Origin: Acidovorax sp.
GTDB lineage: Bacteria > Pseudomonadota > Gammaproteobacteria > Burkholderiales > Burkholderiaceae_C
Assembly (NCBI GenBank): GCA_030692685.1
Contig: JAUXZO010000010.1
Coordinates: 62,001-126,000 of the forward strand
Direction of reading: 5' to 3'
Length of the DNA: 64,000 bases
In this document: piece after piece, positions 24,413 through 31,929 of the stretch
Numbering within the stretch: position 1 is the stretch's first letter
Layout of the letters: each line of letters opens with the position of its first letter
The notes under the pieces: generated by a model
The model's database searches: none
The model's input: the letters and a program-made list of their open reading frames with translations, nothing else
What the model was told of the DNA's origin: nothing
Translations under genes and position numbers: made by a program

Positions 24413-27073
24413 ATGCAATGCAGCGCGCGCGCACCGGCTGTCTTGCGATGGCTGCGCCAGTTCCTCGCATGGAGCTGCTCGGCGCTGCTGCTGGTCTGCC
24501 ACCCCATGGCTTTGGCGCAGGAGGCCGAACTGCAGGCGCAGGATGCGCTTCAAACACTGACCTATCAGAACCTGGCCCTTGCCAAGGAGCAGCTGAAAGC
24601 GCAAGCGCCGGGCTGGATGGCTTCGCCGCATGTGGTGGTGAGGCGCGGCCACCTGGACACGGTCATCGCGGTCGGGTTGGAGGAAGGCCAGATGGACCAG
24701 GTGGACGGCGCGATTGCCGCGCTTCTGGCGCTGTCTGCAGAAACCGGTGACGACGTGGCTCGTGTGACGGCGCACAGCGCCAGGGCTTTCAGCCAGGGTG
24801 CGCGGGGCAAGGCGAGCGAAGTGTTGCAGGCACTCAATTTGATAGAAGCGGTGGCGCTGCGCAGCAGTGACCCGCAGGCGCTGTGGATATTTCACCTGGC
24901 GCGCGGCAGTCTGCACAACACCATGGGTCAATTTGAGCCCGCTTTGGCCGACATCCTGCGCAGCAAGGACTTTGCGCTGCAACGGCCACGGCAGGCGCAG
25001 GTGTCGTTGCTGCGCTCGCAGACTTACGCGGGGCTGGTTCACCTGTCGATGAAGAATGCCGACAAGGCGCTGGAGTCCATCGACGGGGCGCAGGCGCTGG
25101 CCAAGGAACTGGGCGCAACGCAGGCGCTGGGCACCTTGCAACTGAACCGTGGCTATGCCGAGTCGGGCCGGGGACGGCTTGAAGCCGCTCGTACCGCGTA
25201 TCTGGCGGCACTCCAGGTGGGGGAGTCTTCCGGGGTGCTGTGGCTTCAGGCCACGGCGCTCAATAACCTGGGCGACTTTCACCTCCTTCGCAGGGAGTAC
25301 AGCCTGGCGGAGCCTTATGTGCGCCGCGCCCTGGCCAAGCACCAAGAGGCGGGCGACGCTGCTGGCGCCGCCATGGCGCGGTGCAATGTGGGCTTTGCGC
25401 TGATGGGGCAGGGTCGCATGGACGAGGGCGTGGCAGAGGTCAAGGCGGGGCTCAAGTTCATGCAGGATGCGGGGGCCCGCACCACCGAAGAGTTGATTCT
25501 GGAAGAGCTGTCGCGCATGTACGAGCAAGCGGGCCGCTACCCGGAAGCGGTGGCCACCGCCAGAGCCCAGCAAGCGCTGGCCAAAGACATCTTGCGGGCC
25601 GACCGTGAGCAGGCCGTGGCGGAGCTGCAGGCACGGTTCGACGCCGTGCAACGCGACCGCCAAATCGAGACGCTGGCGCACCAGAACAGCCTGAAAGACA
25701 TTGAGATCAGCCAGCGCCAGGGGCAGTTTGTGCTGGCCACCATCGGCGCACTGGTAGTGCTGCTGGCGGCCGGCGTCATCGGCGCGCTGTACCGCCGTAC
25801 GCGGCAGGCCAACCGTGGTTTGCAGGAGGCCAAGCGCAGGGCCGATGCGGCATTGCACGACAAGAGCCTTTTTCTCGCTACCGCCAGCCACGACTTGCGA
25901 CAGCCGGTGCACGCCATGTCGATGCTGGTAGAGGCGATTGGCCTGCGCAACCGCAACCTCACCATCGCGCCCCTGCTGGCCGACCTCAAGAACAGCATGG
26001 CGGCCATGAACCAGTTGTTCAATGCGTTGCTGGACCTGTCCAAGCTGGAAGCAGGCGCCAGCGCATCCCACCGAGTGCCGGTTGATCTCAACGCGCTGGT
26101 GGAAGAGGTCGTGCATATGCTGCGCAGCCAGGCCAGCAGCGGCGGACTGCAGCTGCGCATGCGCTTTCCAACCAGCGGCGCCGTGGCCACGGCCGACCCG
26201 ATGCTGCTGCGCCAGGTGCTGCTGAACCTGGTGCACAACGCGATCCGCTACACCCCCGAGGGCCAGGTTCTGGTGAGCGTGCGTGCACGCGACCGCCACT
26301 GGTTGGTGGAAGTGTGGGACACCGGTATCGGCATTGCAGCAGCAGATGACCGGCGGCTTTTCAGCCCCTACGTTCGCAGCAGTGCCTTTCAGGAGGCGGG
26401 CGGATCTAAGAATCTGCACGCCCGCGTGAGCCAGATCAACGAGGCATCCAGCGATGCAGACGGCGTCGAAGGCCACGGCCTGGGCCTGGCCGTGGTGGCG
26501 CGCTGTGCCCAGTTGATGGGCGCGGAGTATGGATACCAGTCCCGCCTTGGCAAAGGATCGCGCTTTTGGCTGCGCCTGGTGGCCACGGCGCAGGGGGGCG
26601 CACCGGCCACCTCCATGGCCTCACCGGCCGCGCTGCAGCATGCGCCCGATTCCGACGCCACGTCGCTGGCTGGCCTGCGGGGCAAGTGCCTCGTCGTGGA
26701 GGACGACCTACAGGTGTTGAGGGCTTGGCATGCGTTGCTGGAAGGGTGGGGCGTGGAGCTGCGTTCAGCCACCAACGCCGCCGAGGCCGTGCAACACCTC
26801 AACGCGGGCTTTGTACCCGCAGCAATCTTTTGCGATCAGCGGCTGCGCAGTGGCGAGAGTGGCTTTGCTGTTTTGCAGGAATTGCTCGCCCGTTGCCCTG
26901 CTGCCAGCGGCGCCATGGTCAGCGGTGAGCTGGACTCTGAAGACCTGCGCGCTGCCGACCAGGACGGCTATCTGGTGTTGCGGAAGCCGCTCGACCCCGC
27001 CGTGCTGCACGCTGTGCTGACCCGCTGGCTGTGCGATTCGCAGGATCTGGGTTTGGTACGCCAAATCCACTAA
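24413..27073 (+). CDS. Hybrid sensor histidine kinase with TPR-like sensor and receiver domain
   Basis: An 886-residue signalling protein. A signal peptide-like segment (LRWLRQFLAWSCSALLLVCHPMALAQ) leads into a helical repeat region of TPR type, then one membrane span (about 438-461: FVLATIGALVVLLAAGVIGAL). The HisKA domain carries the phosphoacceptor His493 in ASHDLRQPVHA, and the HATPase domain the N box LLNLVHNAIRYTP and G box HGLGLAVV. The C-terminal receiver domain (about 758-873) has acceptor Asp808 in FCDQRL and ends with the conserved Lys in LRKPLD. There is no DNA-binding output. ATG 24272 is an in-frame alternative start that adds 47 residues. No cognate response regulator lies beside it. 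Confidence 0.88.
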   Translation: MQCSARAPAVLRWLRQFLAWSCSALLLVCHPMALAQEAELQAQDALQTLTYQNLALAKEQLKAQAPGWMASPHVVVRRGHLDTVIAVGLEEGQMDQVDGAIAALLALSAETGDDVARVTAHSARAFSQGARGKASEVLQALNLIEAVALRSSDPQALWIFHLARGSLHNTMGQFEPALADILRSKDFALQRPRQAQVSLLRSQTYAGLVHLSMKNADKALESIDGAQALAKELGATQALGTLQLNRGYAESGRGRLEAARTAYLAALQVGESSGVLWLQATALNNLGDFHLLRREYSLAEPYVRRALAKHQEAGDAAGAAMARCNVGFALMGQGRMDEGVAEVKAGLKFMQDAGARTTEELILEELSRMYEQAGRYPEAVATARAQQALAKDILRADREQAVAELQARFDAVQRDRQIETLAHQNSLKDIEISQRQGQFVLATIGALVVLLAAGVIGALYRRTRQANRGLQEAKRRADAALHDKSLFLATASHDLRQPVHAMSMLVEAIGLRNRNLTIAPLLADLKNSMAAMNQLFNALLDLSKLEAGASASHRVPVDLNALVEEVVHMLRSQASSGGLQLRMRFPTSGAVATADPMLLRQVLLNLVHNAIRYTPEGQVLVSVRARDRHWLVEVWDTGIGIAAADDRRLFSPYVRSSAFQEAGGSKNLHARVSQINEASSDADGVEGHGLGLAVVARCAQLMGAEYGYQSRLGKGSRFWLRLVATAQGGAPATSMASPAALQHAPDSDATSLAGLRGKCLVVEDDLQVLRAWHALLEGWGVELRSATNAAEAVQHLNAGFVPAAIFCDQRLRSGESGFAVLQELLARCPAASGAMVSGELDSEDLRAADQDGYLVLRKPLDPAVLHAVLTRWLCDSQDLGLVRQIH

Positions 27074-27130
27074 AAATTCAATAAAAAGTGCTTCTACCGC
27101 TTTATGTGTAAGGACTTTTAGCTATGAATA
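27071..27130. repeat. AGCGCTTATCC-type palindromic repeat (diverged copy)
   Basis: TTCAATAAAAAGTGCTTCTA followed by CCGCTTTATGTGTAAGGACT and TTTAGCTATGAATA follow the kinase stop codon immediately. Block order matches other copies but the palindrome is decayed. Confidence 0.5.
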
Positions 27131-27329
27131 TAGGCGTATATTTGTCATTCTCTGCGCACAGGCGACCGTGACACATTTTTGCAATTGAGCGGCCTGGGTG
27201 GCGTGTGCGGGCCGCAGCGGGTGGTGCGGGCCGTGACGGCACCCGTTAGGGTAGCGGCGCTGCAGAACACGTGTGGCAAACTTCGCCGCTTCGCATTTTG
27301 AACGGGCTACCAAAAGCCCGCCCCCTCCC

Positions 27330-29732
27330 ATGCAGCAGATCATCCGGCAACTGGCCGCAGAAATCAGAGTTACCGAACAACAAGTCCGCGCAGCGGTAGA
27401 GCTGCTGGATGGGGGTGCCACGGTGCCCTTCATCGCGCGCTACCGCAAGGAAGTGACCAACGGGCTGGACGACATCCAGCTGCGCGAGCTGGAAGCCCGC
27501 CTGTCGTACCTGCGCGAGCTGGACGACCGCCGCGCCGCGGTGCTCAAAAGCATTGACGAGCAGGGCAAGCTGACTGACGCGTTGCGCGCTGCCATTGCAG
27601 CCGCGCCCACCAAGCAAGAGCTGGAAGACATCTACCTGCCCTTCAAACAAAAACGCCGTACCAAAGGCCAGATGGCCCGCGAGTTCGGCATCGAGCCCCT
27701 GGCCGACAAGTTGTTTGCCGACCCCACGCTCGACCCGGCCACCGAAGCCGCGGCCTTCACCAAGCCTGCCGAAGTGCTGGACGATGGCAAAACCGGCGCC
27801 GACTTTTCGACCGTGCCTGCGGTGCTGGACGGTGTGCGCGACATCCTCTCGGAGCGCTGGGCCGAAGACGCCGTGCTGGTGCAAAACCTGCGTGAATGGC
27901 TGTGGACGGAAGGGCTGCTGCGCAGCAAAAAGGTCGAAGGCAAGAACGAGACGGACCCGGAAGTCTCCAAGTTTCGCGATTATTTTGAATACGACGAACC
28001 CATCGGCCGCGTGCCATCGCACCGCGCATTGGCCGTGTTCCGGGGCCGGGGCCTTGAAATTCTGGAAGCCAAGCTGGTGTTGCCCGTCGAGCCGGAGCCT
28101 GGCAAACCCAGCATTGCCGAGGGCAAGATCGCCCTGCACCTGGGCTGGAGCCATGCCAGCCGCCCGGCCGACGACCTGATCCGCAAGAGCGTGGCCTGGA
28201 CCTGGCGCGTGAAGCTGAGCCTCTCGACCGAGCGCGATTTGTTTGCCCGCCTGCGCGACGATGCCGAAAAGGTCGCCATCAAGGTGTTTGCCGACAACCT
28301 GCGTGATCTGCTGCTGGCCGCACCCGCCGGCCCGCGCGTGGTGATGGGGCTGGACCCCGGCATTCGCACCGGCGTGAAGGTGGCCGTGGTGGACGCCACC
28401 GGCAAGTTGGTGGAAACGGCCACCGTGTACCCGCACGAGCCGCGCCGCGACTGGGAAGGATCGCTGCACACGCTGGGCAAGCTGGCCGAAAAGCACGGCG
28501 TGAACCTGATCGCCATTGGCAATGGCACCGCCAGCCGCGAGACCGACAAGCTGGCGGCTGAGTTGATCAAGTTAATGGAAAAAGTGCCTGTAGCGCAGAC
28601 CGGACAAGCGCGAGCAGCTATCGAAAAGGTAGTGGTCAGCGAGGCCGGTGCCTCCGTTTACTCCGCCAGCGAATACGCTTCGCAAGAGATGCCCGATGTG
28701 GATGTGAGCCTGCGCGGCGCCGCGTCCATCGCCCGCCGCCTGCAAGACCCGCTGGCCGAGCTGGTCAAGATCGACCCCAAGAGCATTGGCGTGGGCCAGT
28801 ACCAGCACGACGTGAACCAGAGCGAGCTGGCACGCACGCTGGGCACGGTGGTGGAAGACTGCGTGAACTCCGTGGGTGTGGACCTGAACACGGCCAGCGT
28901 GCCGCTGCTCAGCCGTGTGTCGGGCCTGTCGGGCAGTGTGGCCAAGGCCGTGGTGCGCTGGCGCGAGGCCAACGGCGCGTTCAAGAGCCGCAAACAGCTG
29001 ATGGACGTGGCAGGCCTGGGCGCCAAGACGTTTGAGCAAAGTGCCGGCTTCCTGCGCATTCGCGGCGGTGACAACCCCCTGGACATGACCGGGGTGCACC
29101 CCGAAACCTATCCTGTGGTCGAGCAGATCATGAAAACCACGGGCAAGCCCGTGGTGGAGATCATGGGCCGCGCTGACATGCTCAAAACGCTCAAGCCCGA
29201 GCTGTTTGCGAACGACAAGTTCGGCGTGATCACCGTCAAGGACATCCTGACCGAGCTGGAAAAACCCGGCCGCGATCCGCGCCCTGATTTCAAGGTGGCC
29301 CGCTTTAACGACGGCGTGGAAGACATCAAGGATTTGAAGGAAGGCATGATTCTGGAGGGCACCGTGAGCAACGTGGCCCAGTTCGGCGCCTTCATCGATC
29401 TGGGCGTGCACCAGGACGGACTGGTGCATGTGAGCCAGCTCAGCCACAAGTTTGTGACAGACGCGCGCGAAGTGGTCAAGACCGGCGACATCGTCAAGGT
29501 CAAGGTCATGGAAGTGGACGTGGAGCGCAAACGCATTGGCCTGTCGATGAAGCTGGGCGATGCGCCACCGCGCCAGGGTGGTGATCGCGGCGACCGGGGC
29601 GCGCCGCGTGACAACCGGTTTGAAGGCGCAGGCCGTGGATATGCGCAACCCCAGCGCCGCGCACCCGAGCCCACGCAGCAGTCGGCCATGGCTTCGGCAT
29701 TCGCAAAGTTGCAACAGGTCAAGGGCCGGTAG
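27330..29732 (+). CDS. tex: Tex family RNA-binding transcription accessory protein
   Basis: An 800-residue protein of the Tex/Spt6-like family that binds nucleic acid and affects transcription and stress tolerance. Domains in order: N-terminal helical Tex domain (LDGGATVPFIARYRKE near the start), YqgF-like RNase H fold (VMGLDPGIRTGVKVAVVD), helix-hairpin-helix region (NTASVPLLSRVSGLSGSVAKAVV), and a C-terminal S1 domain (GMILEGTVSNVAQFGAFIDLGVHQDGLVHVSQLS). A Gly/Arg-rich tail ends the protein. ATG 27330 gives the usual Tex N-terminus; the frame opens 57 bases earlier. Between SRETDKLAAELIK and VVVSEAGASVYSAS it has about 10 extra residues from a repeat-like insertion at 28575-28627. Confidence 0.95.
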   Translation: MQQIIRQLAAEIRVTEQQVRAAVELLDGGATVPFIARYRKEVTNGLDDIQLRELEARLSYLRELDDRRAAVLKSIDEQGKLTDALRAAIAAAPTKQELEDIYLPFKQKRRTKGQMAREFGIEPLADKLFADPTLDPATEAAAFTKPAEVLDDGKTGADFSTVPAVLDGVRDILSERWAEDAVLVQNLREWLWTEGLLRSKKVEGKNETDPEVSKFRDYFEYDEPIGRVPSHRALAVFRGRGLEILEAKLVLPVEPEPGKPSIAEGKIALHLGWSHASRPADDLIRKSVAWTWRVKLSLSTERDLFARLRDDAEKVAIKVFADNLRDLLLAAPAGPRVVMGLDPGIRTGVKVAVVDATGKLVETATVYPHEPRRDWEGSLHTLGKLAEKHGVNLIAIGNGTASRETDKLAAELIKLMEKVPVAQTGQARAAIEKVVVSEAGASVYSASEYASQEMPDVDVSLRGAASIARRLQDPLAELVKIDPKSIGVGQYQHDVNQSELARTLGTVVEDCVNSVGVDLNTASVPLLSRVSGLSGSVAKAVVRWREANGAFKSRKQLMDVAGLGAKTFEQSAGFLRIRGGDNPLDMTGVHPETYPVVEQIMKTTGKPVVEIMGRADMLKTLKPELFANDKFGVITVKDILTELEKPGRDPRPDFKVARFNDGVEDIKDLKEGMILEGTVSNVAQFGAFIDLGVHQDGLVHVSQLSHKFVTDAREVVKTGDIVKVKVMEVDVERKRIGLSMKLGDAPPRQGGDRGDRGAPRDNRFEGAGRGYAQPQRRAPEPTQQSAMASAFAKLQQVKGR
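28575..28627 (+). repeat. Possible intragenic palindromic-repeat insertion in tex
   Basis: The stretch GAAAAAGTGCCTGTAGCGCA followed by GACCGGACAAGCGCGAGCAGCTATC has the block order of the dispersed repeat (AAAAGTG...TAGCGC...AAGCGC...AGCAGCTAT). It coincides with extra residues relative to the usual Tex spacing. Confidence 0.45.
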
Positions 29733-29814
29733 TACCCAGGTGGCTTCCGGGTAGCCGATCAGGCACCCCGGGGCCATAATCGTCTGCACCTGAAACAACC
29801 CCGGCACATCACCC

Positions 29815-30642
29815 ATGGAGTTGAACGCACTGCTGGCCCAACCAGTGGCACTGCCCAGCCTTCCGCGCGCCGTGGCGCTGCTGATGAGCGAACTGGCCCA
29901 TGCGGAGCCCAGCTTGCGCCGCCTGAACCAGCTTTTCAGCACCGACCCCGCCTTGGCAGGGCGGCTGCTGGAGCTGGCCAACTCCCCCACCTTCCAAATG
30001 CCGCGGCAGATCGCCGGAATCCCCGAGGCGCTGGCCTTGCTGGGAACAGCCCAGGTGCGCGCGCTGGTCACGTCGGCGCCATTGGGCACCACCTCGCGTT
30101 CGGTGCCAGGGGTCAACATGCAACAGTTCTGGCGTTACAGCCTCAACACCGCCAAGCTGGCGCGGTCGTTGGCAGGCATCGTCCACCAGAACCAGATTGC
30201 CGCGTACACGGCGGGCCTGCTGCACGCGGTGGGCGAGCTGGTGATTCACCTTGCAGACCCTGAAAGAGCCCAGTCGGTGAACACGCTGGTGGCACCGTTT
30301 GACCTGCGGCGCGACAAGGTCGAGCAGCGCATTTTTGGTTACAGCTACGGCCACGTGACCGCCGGGTGCGCGCGCCGCTGGCAACTGCCCGAGGTGGTGG
30401 TTGACGCCTTGCAGCACCAGAGTGCGCCCTTTGACAACCACGCCTACGAACCGCTCGCCGGTGTCATCCATCTGGCGGCCTGGCGCGCTCGTGCACGCGA
30501 GGCCGAGCTGAACGAAAAAGAGCTGGCCGTGTCCTTCCCCGGCGAAGTGGGGCTGACCCTGGGGCTCGACATCGACATGGTGCTACAACAAGACCCCATC
30601 GACTGGACGGCCAAGCCGGAAGCGGCGGACTACGTGGTCTGA
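29815..30642 (+). CDS. HDOD domain protein
   Basis: A 275-residue protein consisting of one HDOD domain, an HD-related output module without the metal-binding HD pair. Diagnostic sequence includes LPSLPRAVALLMSELAHAEPSLRRLNQLFSTDPALAGRLLELANS near the start and IPEALALLGTAQVRALV after it, the LNLVGL-like helix typical of HDOD. A later helix set (YTAGLLHAVGELVIH) mirrors the HD fold. HDOD proteins appear in signalling linked to cyclic di-GMP, motility or stress; partners are unknown. It starts 82 bases after tex on the same strand, with no clear ribosome site. Confidence 0.85.
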   Translation: MELNALLAQPVALPSLPRAVALLMSELAHAEPSLRRLNQLFSTDPALAGRLLELANSPTFQMPRQIAGIPEALALLGTAQVRALVTSAPLGTTSRSVPGVNMQQFWRYSLNTAKLARSLAGIVHQNQIAAYTAGLLHAVGELVIHLADPERAQSVNTLVAPFDLRRDKVEQRIFGYSYGHVTAGCARRWQLPEVVVDALQHQSAPFDNHAYEPLAGVIHLAAWRARAREAELNEKELAVSFPGEVGLTLGLDIDMVLQQDPIDWTAKPEAADYVV

Positions 30643-30719
30643 CCGAGGGAACGGGTGGCTTGTAGCCCGCACAGGCCGCACGCAGTTGGCGACCAGCGAC
30701 ACCGCAGTGCGCTGCGACA

Positions 30720-31904
30720 ATGCCGCCCATGATGAAAGCCCTGCGCATCCATGCCGGCCCCCGCGCCCGCCAACACCTTGAACACCACGGCCTGCAACCC
30801 AGCGACGTGAGCGTCATTCCGGCCGCAGCTGGCGGCCCCAAGGGGCTCATCCTGGGCCCGCTGGACCGCTTCATCTTCGGGGAATGGTTGCCGCGCTCCA
30901 CCCAGCCCGTGCACCTGGTGGGTGCCTCGATTGGCGCCTGGCGCATGGCCACTGCGTGCCTCAACGAATCCATGGCCGCGTTCGAGCGCCTGGAGCATGA
31001 CTACATCCACCAAAGCTACGACCTGCCCCCCGGCAAAAAACGCCCCACCGCCGCACATGTCAGTGAGCGCTTTGGCCAGAACCTGCAGGCGTTTTATGGT
31101 GGGCGCATCGACGAAGTGCTGAACCACCCGCGATACCGCTTGCACATCGTCACATCACGCGGTCGCCACCTGCTGGGGCGTGAGCACGGCCTGGCCACAC
31201 CGCTGGGTTATCTGGGCGCATTTTTGACCAACACGGTGCACCGCAAGGCCATGGGCGCCTGGCTGGAGCGCGTGGTGTTCTCCTCGTCAGGTGCCGCCCT
31301 GCCATTTGCCACCACCGACTACCGCACCCGCCAGATCGGCCTGAACGCGGGCAACTTCATGCAGGCACTGCAAGCCAGTTGCTCCATCCCTTTCGTTTTG
31401 CAGGCGGTGCACAACATCCCTGGCGCACCTCCCGGCGCTTATTGGGATGGCGGCATTACCGACTACCACCTCCACTTGGCCTATGGAAAGCAGTTGGAAG
31501 GTAATTCAAAAATGATAGCTGCTAGCGCTTATCCATCAAGCGCTAGCGGCCAAAAAGACTCAAAATTCGGTGCGCCAGACACCGAAAAGGCCTCTGCAGG
31601 GATCGTGCTCTACCCCCACTTTCAGCACCGTGTCGTACCGGGCTGGCTCGACAAAAGCCTCACATGGCGCCACAAATCCACGTCGGCGCTCGACAACATG
31701 GTGGTGCTGTCGCCCCACCCCGACTGGGTTCGCACCCTCCCCAACGCCAAGCTGCCCGACCGCAACGACTTCACGCATTACGGCAGTGACAGCCAGGCCC
31801 GCGCCAAAGCGTGGTTGGCGGCCACGCAGGCGAGCCAGCAGTTGGTGGAGGAGTGGGCCGGGTGGCTGGAGCGACCGGATATGGAGGCGGTGCAGCCGTT
31901 GTAG
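30720..31904 (+). CDS. Patatin-like phospholipase family protein
   Basis: A 394-residue protein with the patatin layout: the Gly-rich oxyanion element IPAAAGGPKGL, the nucleophile elbow VGASIGAW (G-x-S-x-G), and the catalytic Asp motif YWDGGITDYH. The family hydrolyses acyl esters with a Ser-Asp dyad. ATG 30720 is the first of three close starts (30720, 30729, 30732). Shortly after the Asp motif, the coding sequence contains a full palindromic repeat (31500-31568) translated as GNSKMIAASAYPSSASGQKD, which looks like an insertion in a surface loop. The following part (GIVLYPHFQHRVVPGWLDKSLTWR) resumes normal-looking protein, so the frame is preserved. Confidence 0.82.
   Translation: MPPMMKALRIHAGPRARQHLEHHGLQPSDVSVIPAAAGGPKGLILGPLDRFIFGEWLPRSTQPVHLVGASIGAWRMATACLNESMAAFERLEHDYIHQSYDLPPGKKRPTAAHVSERFGQNLQAFYGGRIDEVLNHPRYRLHIVTSRGRHLLGREHGLATPLGYLGAFLTNTVHRKAMGAWLERVVFSSSGAALPFATTDYRTRQIGLNAGNFMQALQASCSIPFVLQAVHNIPGAPPGAYWDGGITDYHLHLAYGKQLEGNSKMIAASAYPSSASGQKDSKFGAPDTEKASAGIVLYPHFQHRVVPGWLDKSLTWRHKSTSALDNMVVLSPHPDWVRTLPNAKLPDRNDFTHYGSDSQARAKAWLAATQASQQLVEEWAGWLERPDMEAVQPL
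31500..31568 (+). repeat. Full intragenic palindromic repeat inside patatin-like gene
   Basis: ATTCAAAAATGATAGCTGCT then AGCGCTTATCCATCAAGCGC then TAGCGGCCAAAAAGACTCAA. The inner part has a perfect AGCGCTT/AAGCGCT pairing and matches the intergenic copy at 57945 block for block. It adds about 23 codons in frame. Confidence 0.8.
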
Positions 31905-31929
31905 TTTTTCCGGCGGCTTTCAACCGTTG

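Noticed and set aside
24164..26476. 770-codon open frame on the minus strand
   Set aside because: Antisense to the hybrid kinase, whose domains are unmistakable; no motif appears in the antisense translation.
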